A stretch of DNA of 5,727 nucleotides from Methanosarcinales archaeon (GTDB lineage Archaea; Halobacteriota; Syntropharchaeia; Alkanophagales; Methanospirareceae), in contig JAODGR010000004.1 of NCBI GenBank assembly GCA_025464275.1, positions 1 through 5,727 on the forward strand, read 5' to 3'. Within the stretch, counting starts at the first letter, position 1. Every line of letters begins with the position of its first letter. Of this stretch, positions 1 to 5,301 are shown one piece after another. Under the pieces are notes generated by a model. The model was not told the origin of the DNA. It saw only the letters and a program-made list of their open reading frames with translations, and searched no databases. A program made the position numbers and the translations under genes.

Positions 1-233
1 CCACATCACTACCCGTTACATCTCCCACTCCCGCACTGTCACGGTTAACACCCACTCCCATATTCCCTTTCTTCAGTGGTCTATCCAGATCGGTACTCAT
101 AATTGTGGTGATTGCCGCTATAATCGTACTGATGTTAATCATTCTGTATCTATATTACAGGTCGAGAGAATCGAAGGAGGCGGAAGAGGGTGGTGGGGGT
201 GGTGAGGGTGGTGAGAGGATTATATGGCGCTGA
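1..233 (+). CDS. C-terminal part of a membrane-anchored (probably surface-exposed) protein, 5' end outside window
   Basis: The frame beginning at base 3 stays open from the window edge to a TGA at 231-233, giving about 76 residues. I translated it by hand; no start codon lies inside the window. The first ~30 residues are a Ser/Thr/Pro-rich low-complexity linker (several TP, SP and LP steps). A strongly hydrophobic stretch of about 20 residues follows (roughly bases 93-158, rich in Ile/Val/Leu/Ala), fitting one transmembrane helix. It ends in Tyr-Tyr-Arg and a short charged and Gly-rich tail (Arg-Ser-Arg-Glu, Glu-Ala-Glu-Glu, then a Gly/Glu run). An extracellular S/T/P stalk, one helix and a short cytoplasmic tail is the common C-terminal anchor of archaeal surface proteins. 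The main domain is missing, so no function can be given. The stop is 9 bases before the kinase gene, so co-transcription is possible. Confidence 0.7.
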   Translation, partial: TSLPVTSPTPALSRLTPTPIFPFFSGLSRSVLIIVVIAAIIVLMLIILYLYYRSRESKEAEEGGGGGEGGERIIWR

Positions 234-242
234 ACCTCTCCG

Positions 243-1208
243 ATGATGGTCAGGAGTGATAACAGAGATAAATGCAGGGACAGGGATGTGGTTGTGGTTG
301 GCATCGGTGCCCTGAATTATGATATCCTGTACGTGGTGGAGCGAATAGCAGTAGCGGGTGAGGAGGTTGGTATCACAGCCATAACCAAATCGCCGGGTGG
401 CTCTGCTGCCAACACAGTCGTGGCTCTGGCGCGGCTTGGTGTTGATACCGGCTTCGTCGGCGTGGTTGGTAGAGATAAGGAGGGTGAAGCGATTCTCGAG
501 GCGTTCAGGCGGGAGGGTGTGGATACCAGGATAAAGAGAATTGAGGGCTCTACCGGCGCGGCAATAGGGTTTATAGATTCCAGAGGTGAGAGAACGCTTT
601 ATATCTATCCCGGTGTGAATGACGAATTTAGTATCACGGATATAGATATGGAATTTGTATCAAGAGCCAGATTCGTACACATGAGCTCGTTCGTGAGCCG
701 TGCGCAGCTGGAGATGCTATGCGAGGTAGCGAAGCATCTGGAATCGTACTCGTACTCGAAATCGAAACCCAAGCCGAAACTCAGCTTCAGTCCGGGAATG
801 CTCTGCTCCAGGTACGAGCTCAGTGATTTGAGCACTATTATAGAGCGGAGTGAGGTGGTCTTCCTCAGTGCTGGTGAACTGGAATCGCTTCTACGCACTG
901 ATGATTATGAGCTGGGTGCATCCATGCTGCTTGATGCAGGTGCATCCATCGTATGTGTGACACTCGGCGAGCGAGGTTGTTACGTAGCGAGTGGAGCCGG
1001 TGAAACACATCTGATAGGGGCATATCCCACCGATGTGGTGGATACGACAGGTGCAGGAGATGCTTTTGCAGCTGGATTCCTCTACGGACTGCTTCATAAG
1101 AGGAGTATATCCGAGTGTGCCCGAACAGGGAATCTGCTGGCTTCCTGTTGTATTCGTGAATACGGTAGCAGGGAGGGATTGCCATATTCTCTCCCCTCAG
1201 GTGCCTGA
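243..1208 (+). CDS. PfkB-family carbohydrate/nucleoside kinase (ribokinase-like)
   Basis: This 321-residue protein is full length for the ribokinase/PfkB family, which phosphorylates sugars or nucleosides, usually with ATP, in the cytoplasm. The N-terminal strand VVVVGIGALNYDI (16-28) is followed by the glycine signature PGGSAANTVVALARLG (51-66). The second PfkB signature DTTGAGDAFAAGF is at 267-279, with Asp273 the expected catalytic base and GAG forming the anion hole. The substrate cannot be named: ribose, fructose, nucleoside and other kinases share these motifs. Residues 168-179 are a dipeptide-repeat insert (Ser-Tyr, Ser-Lys, Pro-Lys) just before the KLSFSPG strand, unusual for the fold. 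The start is uncertain. ATG 243 has no Shine-Dalgarno sequence at normal spacing (the nearest G-rich stretch ends at 218). An in-frame GTG at 288 just before the first strand would give a 306-residue protein. The 3' end overlaps the opposing HAD gene by 12 bases. Confidence 0.9.
   Translation: MMVRSDNRDKCRDRDVVVVGIGALNYDILYVVERIAVAGEEVGITAITKSPGGSAANTVVALARLGVDTGFVGVVGRDKEGEAILEAFRREGVDTRIKRIEGSTGAAIGFIDSRGERTLYIYPGVNDEFSITDIDMEFVSRARFVHMSSFVSRAQLEMLCEVAKHLESYSYSKSKPKPKLSFSPGMLCSRYELSDLSTIIERSEVVFLSAGELESLLRTDDYELGASMLLDAGASIVCVTLGERGCYVASGAGETHLIGAYPTDVVDTTGAGDAFAAGFLYGLLHKRSISECARTGNLLASCCIREYGSREGLPYSLPSGA
744..779 (+). repeat. Degenerate hexanucleotide tandem repeat inside the kinase gene
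   Basis: Six consecutive hexamers can be read: TCGTAC twice, TCGAAA twice, then CCCAAG and CCGAAA. They encode Ser-Tyr, Ser-Tyr, Ser-Lys, Ser-Lys, Pro-Lys, Pro-Lys (residues 168-179). The frame is kept. This looks like replication-slippage expansion tolerated in a surface loop of the PfkB fold. Confidence 0.7.
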
Positions 1209-1209
1209 G
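1196..1209. repeat. 14-base palindrome spanning both convergent stop codons
   Basis: The sequence CTCAGGTGCCTGAG has 6-base perfect arms around a central TG. In RNA it would fold as a 5-bp stem with a 4-base loop. The - strand stop of the HAD gene (1197-1199) and the + strand stop of the kinase (1206-1208) are placed symmetrically in the two arms. Neither side has a T-run, so a classical terminator is not evident, but this is the only structure available between the two convergent genes. Confidence 0.6.
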
Positions 1210-1874
1210 CGGCTAAAATATGGATTACAAGCATCGTTTAGGTCGTTTAGGATATCTATCAACTCATAGAGGTTCTCTATATGCATCTCCAGCTCCTGCT
1301 CCAGCTCACCTGGTATCCGCGTTCCCACGGCTATAACAGCACACCCGGCTGATTTGCCTGCCCAGAAGTCACTCTCAGTATCTCCCACGAGTATTGCATT
1401 CTCAGGCTTCACATTCAGCCTGGTGCATGCTTCTATCACCATCTCCGCGTCTGGCTTGCCTCTGTGGACGTCATCGCCGGTAATGACCACATCAAAGAGG
1501 TGAGCGAGCTGGAAGTGTTCCAATATCCTGGCTACATTCCTCCTCGGGGTGTTCGTTACCAGTCCAACCTTAATTTTAGCCCTGTATCTGTCCCTTATGT
1601 GAGTTAAAACCTCCCTTGCACCGGGGAACAATTTTATAAGCTCTACCAGCTCCAGCTGCTCAGCTATGCAATACCTCCCCGCTTCTTCATCCAGATGCCA
1701 CTCCCTCAGGTTATCTCTAAGGTCAGGACCCCAGCATCTTGCTCTGAATTCATCTCTGCTCAGCTCTTCACCCCTGTATCGCCTAAGCATCGCATTAAAT
1801 GCCTGATACCAGCTCTCAAAAGAGTCTATCAACACACCATCCAGGTCAAACAATACCGCTTCCACTCCTCTCAT
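1197..1874 (-). CDS. HAD-superfamily hydrolase, phosphoglycolate phosphatase-like
   Basis: From the ATG at 1874-1872 this encodes 225 residues, a normal size for small HAD phosphatases with a helical C1-type cap. All four HAD motifs are visible: motif I FDLDGVLIDS (9-18) with nucleophile Asp10 and acid/base Asp12; motif II VTNT (106-109) with Thr107; motif III Lys140 in GKP; motif IV VGDTESD (163-169) with Asp165 and Asp169 for Mg2+. A cytosolic phosphate monoester hydrolase (phosphoglycolate phosphatase or a pyrophosphatase such as PpaX-like) is the family expectation; the substrate cannot be read. The frame continues upstream to a TTG at 1943, adding 23 residues unlike the family, so I prefer ATG 1874, where motif I begins nine residues in. 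Its promoter probably lies in the shared AT-rich region with the divergent FIST gene. Being opposite to the kinase, it is not in its operon. Confidence 0.9.
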   Translation of the reverse strand: MRGVEAVLFDLDGVLIDSFESWYQAFNAMLRRYRGEELSRDEFRARCWGPDLRDNLREWHLDEEAGRYCIAEQLELVELIKLFPGAREVLTHIRDRYRAKIKVGLVTNTPRRNVARILEHFQLAHLFDVVITGDDVHRGKPDAEMVIEACTRLNVKPENAILVGDTESDFWAGKSAGCAVIAVGTRIPGELEQELEMHIENLYELIDILNDLNDACNPYFSRSGT

Positions 1875-1984
1875 CTGCTTTACCACTGGTTTACCTGCAG
1901 GGATGTGACTCAAGTGCTGAAGATAATTATAGGAGTTGATCAAAATAAATTGCTGATATATGGAAGAAAAATTACAGAAATCTC

Positions 1985-1998
1985 AGCTTTTAAAAGCT
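1985..1998. promoter_or_regulatory. Palindromic TATA-like box, possibly bidirectional promoter
   Basis: AGCTTTTAAAAGCT is a perfect 14-base palindrome centred between 1991 and 1992. The core TTTTAAAA resembles an archaeal TATA box. With the usual spacing of about 25 bases, transcription to the right would start near 2017, giving a ~35-base leader that includes the Shine-Dalgarno site of the FIST gene. To the left it would start near 1966, upstream of the HAD gene. A symmetric TATA could serve both directions, or the palindrome could be a repressor site. Confidence 0.4.
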
Positions 1999-2040
1999 TC
2001 ACTCTCAAGCTATTTTAATTGGATTGCAATTGCGGAGTGT

Positions 2041-2044
2041 GGAG
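2041..2044 (+). promoter_or_regulatory. Ribosome binding site deciding the FIST gene start
   Basis: GGAG ends 7 bases before the ATG at 2052. It favours that ATG over the upstream in-frame TTG at 2019, whose preceding sequence is AT-rich without a Shine-Dalgarno match. Confidence 0.6.
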
Positions 2045-2051
2045 TTACAAA

Positions 2052-3353
2052 ATGGTTACCATTCTGGCAACGGGACTGAGTAAGGGGGAGAGGAGTGTGG
2101 AAACGGCGGAGGAGGCAGTGAGACAGGCGAAGGATAATCTGGAGAGGCGTGCATGCGCATGTAGTGGTATTGGTATTGATGATATAGATTTCTCTCATAA
2201 CGGGGCTGTGGACCTTGCGATTGTCTATTGCTCCAGCAGATACGATTATCAGGAGGTCATAGAGGTGGTGAGGCGGGAGACGAACGGTGCACCTCTGGTG
2301 GGGTGCTCCACCGCTGGTGAGTTCACAGAGAGGAGGGTGGAGAAGGGTGGTATAGCTGTGGGGCTGCTCTCCTCGGAGGAGATAAAGTTCTTCACTGCCA
2401 TGGTGGAGGGTGTGAGAGCAGACCCGGAGCTCGCGGTGAGGACGATAGCGAACGAATTTCCGCACTTCGATGGGTATCCCTATCTCAGTGCCATTATGCA
2501 CCTTGATGGACTGGCTGGGGTTGGTGAAGAGATTACACTCCTCACATCCTCGGTATTCAATCAGATATTCGGGAGGAATGTGATGCTTGTGGGCGGTGCA
2601 GCGGGAGACGACCTGAAGTTCAGGGCGACTGCGCTCTTCTCCGATGACATGGTTGCCAGCGATGCACTCAGTGTGTGTATGTTAGCATCGGCGACAAAGA
2701 GACCTCTTTTCGCCGACCTGGAGCATGTTCATGTACCTGTTAGCCCGCCCTTGCGTATAACCCGTGCAGAGGGCTGCGTATTGTATGAGATAGAAGGCAG
2801 ACCGGCGTGGGACGTATGGAAAGAGCAGACTGCAGAAGCAGCACGCGGAGCGGGGATAGACACCACCACCACTCAACCCGGGGGTGATATGGATATGTAT
2901 CTGCTGCGCTTTGAACTCGGTTTACCCACCAGAACGGGGCGGTATAAGATCCGGTTACCCCTGAGCAGGAACGAAGATGGCTCCTTGAATTTCGGCTGCA
3001 CCATTCCAGAAGGAGCTACATTCAGAATAATGGAGAGTGCGCGCGGGCATGGGTATCAGAATCAGATTGAATCAGCACAGGATGCAGCCCGGATAGCCAT
3101 CCAGAATCTCAATGGTGAAGGAGGGGGAGGGGGAGAGGGAGAGATTGCAGGTGCTCTCATCTTCGACTGTGCATGTCGCGGCTTTATTCTCGGTAATGGG
3201 TGCGCTGGAAGTGCGAACCGGTTCAAATCGGTCTCCGGGAGCACCGGTATCCCCGTGCTTGGTGGTGGGACATACGGTGAGATATGTATGGAACCGGGTC
3301 AATTCAGCGGTTTTCATAATACCTCCTCGGTGGTCTTGCTCATACCAAAGTGA
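2052..3353 (+). CDS. FIST domain sensor protein (FIST_N + FIST_C)
   Basis: This 433-residue protein (start ATG 2052, GGAG upstream) carries the paired FIST N and C domains and nothing else. FIST is a predicted small-ligand-binding sensory module, found alone or fused to histidine kinases, diguanylate cyclases or chemotaxis domains; bound amino acids have been proposed. FIST_N spans roughly residues 25-240, with VGCSTAGEF (83-91) after the first Rossmann-like unit and LVGGAAGDD (179-187). FIST_C spans roughly 241-430, with the EGRPAWDVW segment (248-256), FDCACRGFILGNG (371-383) and the closing LGGGTYGEI (403-411) and FSGFHNTSSVVLL (418-430). No signal peptide or membrane segment is seen, so it should be cytoplasmic. 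A Gly/Glu-rich insert (355-364) interrupts FIST_C just before a core strand. Cysteines 35, 37, 373, 375 and 384 are notable but not clearly a metal site. It is the first gene of the five-gene + strand cluster and presumably supplies sensing to a partner rather than signalling by itself. Confidence 0.88.
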   Translation: MVTILATGLSKGERSVETAEEAVRQAKDNLERRACACSGIGIDDIDFSHNGAVDLAIVYCSSRYDYQEVIEVVRRETNGAPLVGCSTAGEFTERRVEKGGIAVGLLSSEEIKFFTAMVEGVRADPELAVRTIANEFPHFDGYPYLSAIMHLDGLAGVGEEITLLTSSVFNQIFGRNVMLVGGAAGDDLKFRATALFSDDMVASDALSVCMLASATKRPLFADLEHVHVPVSPPLRITRAEGCVLYEIEGRPAWDVWKEQTAEAARGAGIDTTTTQPGGDMDMYLLRFELGLPTRTGRYKIRLPLSRNEDGSLNFGCTIPEGATFRIMESARGHGYQNQIESAQDAARIAIQNLNGEGGGGGEGEIAGALIFDCACRGFILGNGCAGSANRFKSVSGSTGIPVLGGGTYGEICMEPGQFSGFHNTSSVVLLIPK

Positions 3354-3364
3354 GAGGGGGGAGA

Positions 3365-3372
3365 GGGGGTGA
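3365..3372 (+). promoter_or_regulatory. Ribosome binding site of the PocR-PAS gene
   Basis: GGGGGTGA matches the archaeal Shine-Dalgarno GGAGGTGA at 7 of 8 positions and ends 9 bases before ATG 3382. Another ATG at 3375 is out of frame and opens only a ~29-codon frame, so 3382 is the start. The 28-base gap to the FIST stop is almost all purine. Confidence 0.6.
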
Positions 3373-3381
3373 GAATGGAGG

Positions 3382-4557
3382 ATGGAGGAGCAGAAACTGC
3401 CGGACGAGAATCAACTTCTTGCACTGACCCAGCCTTCTATCGAGCTCAGCGGGCTGAGACTCACTGATATAATAGATATCACACTGCTGCAGGAATTGCA
3501 GGATGCATTCGCATCCTGCCATGGTGTAGCTTCACTCATCTTCTCCAGCACCGGTGAGCCGATAACAGAGGCGAGCAATTTCAGTCAGTTCTGCTCCATC
3601 CTCCGCTCCACGGAGCGAGGCAGAGTGAATTGCATGCGGTCTGATTCGCGATTGGCGAGAAGAGTGGCGAGAGGTGTGCCAGTAATAGCATCGTGTCAGA
3701 ATTTCCATGAAATACTCGATGGCGCGGTGCCCATCATCATCGGCGGGCAGCATATCGCCACGTGGGCTATCGGTCAGGTATTGACTGCCCCGCTTGATGA
3801 AGGCAGGGTGCGTCAGTATGCACATGAGATAGGAGCAGATGAAGATGAGCTTGTATCAGCCTCGAAGAAGCTGATCTCGATGCCACGTCCCAGATTCGAG
3901 AAGCTGGTGGAGCTCATGCGAATTATCGCGGAGGACCTCTCTCTCCTCGGATTGCAGAATTTACAGCAGGCGCAGGAGCTCGCGGAACGTAAGCGGCTGG
4001 AGGAGGAGTTAAAGAAATCAGAGGAGCGATATCGGTTATTGATAGAGAACTCGGTGGTGTGTTATGGTATCTTACAGGATGGGAGGGTGAGATATGCGAA
4101 TCTTACGACGGAGAGACTGTTTGGCTATTCGCGGGAGGAGATGCAGTCTGAGGCTTTCAACTTTCTCGAAGCGCTCTTCCCGCCCGATGTTCGAGAGACT
4201 GTGATAAGGAACCTGAGTAGAAGAGCGGCGGGTGAAGAGCTCCCGGATTACGAGCTACGGATGTGGAATAAGAATCACGAGCCGATATACGTGCTCGTGC
4301 GTAACCGGGCAATAGAATACGAGGGCAGACCGGCGTGGGAGATTCAACTCGTGGACATCACCGAGAGGAAGAGAGCAGAAGAGAGAATGAATCAGTATGT
4401 GGAGGAGCTTGAACGGTTCAATCGTCTGGCGGTGAATCGTGAATTGAGGATGATAGAGTTGAAGAGGGAGGTGAATGAGCTCTGTGAACGGCTGGGCGAG
4501 GAGCCGCGATACGACTTGAAGTTCGCCGATGATATGGATATTAAAGATAAGGGGTGA
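3382..4557 (+). CDS. PocR-PAS sensor protein without output domain
   Basis: The 391-residue cytosolic protein has three visible parts. Residues ~26-185 are a PocR sensory domain: the start LTDIIDITLLQELQDAF, the FSSTGEPITEASNFSQFC motif (54-71), RSTERGRVNC (75-84), and GAVPIIIGGQHIATWAIGQV (114-133). The family's conserved cysteines are present as Cys71, Cys84 and Cys105. Residues ~213-330 are a PAS domain, from the SEERYRLLIEN entry helix to the LVDITERKRAEE exit helix. Residues ~331-374 are an amphipathic coiled-coil helix (NRLAVNRELRMIELKREV) ending in LGEEPRY, as found after PAS domains in many signalling proteins. No DHp histidine, HATPase, GGDEF or helix-turn-helix follows; the protein simply ends. 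PocR in Salmonella senses 1,2-propanediol as part of a regulator, but the ligand here is unknown. The likely role is sensing plus protein-protein signalling, perhaps to an unlinked kinase or to the cluster partners. It has the same strand as FIST, 28 bases downstream. Confidence 0.88.
   Translation: MEEQKLPDENQLLALTQPSIELSGLRLTDIIDITLLQELQDAFASCHGVASLIFSSTGEPITEASNFSQFCSILRSTERGRVNCMRSDSRLARRVARGVPVIASCQNFHEILDGAVPIIIGGQHIATWAIGQVLTAPLDEGRVRQYAHEIGADEDELVSASKKLISMPRPRFEKLVELMRIIAEDLSLLGLQNLQQAQELAERKRLEEELKKSEERYRLLIENSVVCYGILQDGRVRYANLTTERLFGYSREEMQSEAFNFLEALFPPDVRETVIRNLSRRAAGEELPDYELRMWNKNHEPIYVLVRNRAIEYEGRPAWEIQLVDITERKRAEERMNQYVEELERFNRLAVNRELRMIELKREVNELCERLGEEPRYDLKFADDMDIKDKG
3498..3519 (+). 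other. Perfect intragenic hairpin, 9-bp stem with 4-base loop
   Basis: GCAGGATGC, loop ATTC, GCATCCTGC: the arms are perfectly complementary. One mismatch outward, two more pairs (AT/AT) extend it. It lies about 115 bases into the PocR-PAS gene, encoding part of the helix LQDAFASC. It may only be chance in a codon-constrained stretch, or it may affect translation or mRNA stability. Confidence 0.5.
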
Positions 4558-4562
4558 GTAAA

Positions 4563-4568
4563 GGAGGA
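4563..4568 (+). promoter_or_regulatory. Ribosome binding site deciding the MNT gene start
   Basis: GGAGGA ends 6 bases before ATG 4575, the normal spacing. The in-frame GTG at 4554 overlaps the PocR-PAS stop codon (TGA 4555-4557) but has no comparable site at normal spacing, so ATG 4575 is preferred. Confidence 0.65.
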
Positions 4569-4574
4569 GAGAAA

Positions 4575-4898
4575 ATGGGAGAGATATTGAAAACCGGGAA
4601 AGAAGAGAGTCAAGAGAGTATCATTGACGAGATTGTAAATACCATCACGGCGTATTTACACCCGAAACGGATCTATCTGTTTGGTTCACGCGCAATGGGC
4701 AGGAGCAGGCGGTATTCAGACTTTGATATTGCAGTGGAGGGCGTTAAGATGACGCATAGAAGCGAACGGGAATTGAAGGAAGCCCTGGATGCCCGGCTGG
4801 GTATCTTTACCGTTGATTTAGTCAATCTTGACAATGTAGAGCCGGAATTCAAGATGCTTATATTGAAAACCGGGAGGGTTGTATATGAACAGCGCTGA
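4575..4898 (+). CDS. MNT-type minimal nucleotidyltransferase, antitoxin candidate of an MNT/HEPN pair
   Basis: From ATG 4575 this is a 107-residue single-domain nucleotidyltransferase of the polymerase-beta fold. The diagnostic motif is intact: GSRAMG (37-42) followed by SDFDIAV (48-54), giving the metal ligands Asp49 and Asp51. Asp81 in FTVDLVNLD is the likely third carboxylate. It resembles HI0073-type proteins, always paired with an HI0074-type partner, and that partner follows immediately with a 14-base overlap and so is probably translationally coupled. In studied MNT/HEPN (type VII) systems the MNT protein adds AMP units from ATP to a tyrosine of the HEPN toxin and silences it. That activity is inferred here. 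A GTG at 4554 would add seven residues but is less likely. Base composition stands out: by hand count 4621-4680 is 25/60 G+C and 4801-4860 is 22/60, against 34/60 at 4201-4260 in the gene before, which suggests later acquisition. A role in another nucleotide transfer reaction remains possible. Confidence 0.88.
   Translation: MGEILKTGKEESQESIIDEIVNTITAYLHPKRIYLFGSRAMGRSRRYSDFDIAVEGVKMTHRSERELKEALDARLGIFTVDLVNLDNVEPEFKMLILKTGRVVYEQR
4872..4878 (+). promoter_or_regulatory. Ribosome binding site of the HEPN gene, inside the MNT gene
   Basis: GGGAGGG ends 6 bases before ATG 4885. It selects this ATG over the TTG at 4879, which lies directly against the motif. The site lies within the end of the preceding coding region, consistent with coupled translation. 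Confidence 0.6.
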
Positions 4899-5301
4899 GA
4901 TGGGTTATGCGGTGGGAAAACTGAAAAGAGCATTTTTACGACTCAAAGGGGCGGTAGAAGAGGCTGTGGATGACCTGGATAGAGATGGCACAATACAGCG
5001 CTTTGAATTCACATTTGAGCTTCTTTGGAAGGCGATTAAAGTTATATTGGAGTACGAAGGTCTCTACTGCGCTGGACCACGGTCATGCATCAAAGAAGCC
5101 GCGAGAAGAGGGTTCCTGGTTGATGGCGAAATCTTGCTTGACATGCTTGAGGACAGGAATAAGAGCACCCATATTTATGATGAAGAGACTGCGAACGAGA
5201 TATTTGAGCGCATTAGAGATTGCTATGTCGGGGCAATAGAGCGAAACGTAACGTTGTTTGAGGATTTTGTAGGGGTGAGAAGAAGGGATGAAAATGAATA
5301 G
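4885..5301 (+). CDS. HEPN-family protein, HI0074-like nucleotidyltransferase substrate-binding subunit, toxin candidate
   Basis: This 138-residue, mostly helical protein matches the HI0074 family (NTase_sub_bind, the HEPN superfamily). The hallmark RFEFTFELLWKAIKVIL segment is at 39-55, CIKEAARRGFLVD at 68-80, and RNKSTHIYDEETANEIF at 91-107. The last holds the HEPN catalytic motif R-x4-H (Arg91, His96), and Tyr98 completes RX4HXY. In characterised MNT/HEPN pairs this tyrosine is the residue AMPylated by the nucleotidyltransferase, and the R/H pair forms the RNase site of the dimer. Both are intact, so the protein is expected to be an active ribonuclease toxin or a closely related RNA/nucleotide-binding partner. 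HI0074 itself was described as a substrate-binding subunit rather than a toxin, so that reading stays open. The start is ATG 4885 with GGGAGGG upstream. It overlaps the MNT gene by 14 bases and the DUF169 gene also by 14. Confidence 0.88.
   Translation: MNSAEMGYAVGKLKRAFLRLKGAVEEAVDDLDRDGTIQRFEFTFELLWKAIKVILEYEGLYCAGPRSCIKEAARRGFLVDGEILLDMLEDRNKSTHIYDEETANEIFERIRDCYVGAIERNVTLFEDFVGVRRRDENE

Larger units (their letters stand above)
1875..2051. promoter_or_regulatory. Divergent AT-rich intergenic region with candidate promoters for the HAD and FIST genes
   Basis: These ~177 bases separate the preferred starts of two divergent genes and are far richer in A/T than the flanking genes. They contain the palindromic box at 1985-1998 (separate entry). 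For the - strand there are further TATA-like stretches: reverse complement of 1923-1933 (CTATAATTATC), about 50-58 bases before ATG 1874, and around 1955-1961 (TATATC). On the + strand, AAAAGCTT (1992-1999) and the AAGCTATTTT following at 2007-2016 form an imperfect inverted repeat with a 2-base bulge, a possible operator. The assignments are pattern-based only. Confidence 0.45.

Noticed and set aside
1875..1943. TTG-initiated 23-residue N-terminal extension of the HAD protein
   Set aside because: Motif I is normally within about ten residues of the start, which ATG 1874 provides. The extension lies in the AT-rich intergenic region.
1695..2018. Open + strand frame of 107 codons over the HAD gene and the intergenic region
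   Set aside because: It runs antisense to a HAD gene with all four motifs, has no recognisable domain, and continues into AT-rich promoter-like sequence.
2019..2051. Upstream TTG start for the FIST gene adding 11 residues
   Set aside because: No Shine-Dalgarno before it, and the added Cys/Trp-rich residues do not fit the family start; ATG 2052 has GGAG at 7 bases.
2010..2501. Open - strand frame of 163 codons opposite the FIST gene
   Set aside because: His/Thr/Leu-rich low-information protein antisense to a clear FIST_N domain; no start signal or homology visible.
3113..3142. G-quadruplex in the FIST coding strand
   Set aside because: Only three runs of three or more G are present close together, so a standard four-run motif is not met; kept only as a low-interest note.
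3375..3464. Out-of-frame ATG and ~29-codon frame just before the PocR-PAS start
   Set aside because: Short, no recognisable features, and the good Shine-Dalgarno serves ATG 3382 at normal spacing.
3604..3617. CGCTCC-AC-GGAGCG inverted repeat in the PocR-PAS gene
   Set aside because: Arms of six with a 2-base centre are common by chance in this codon context; no supporting context such as a T-run or gene end.
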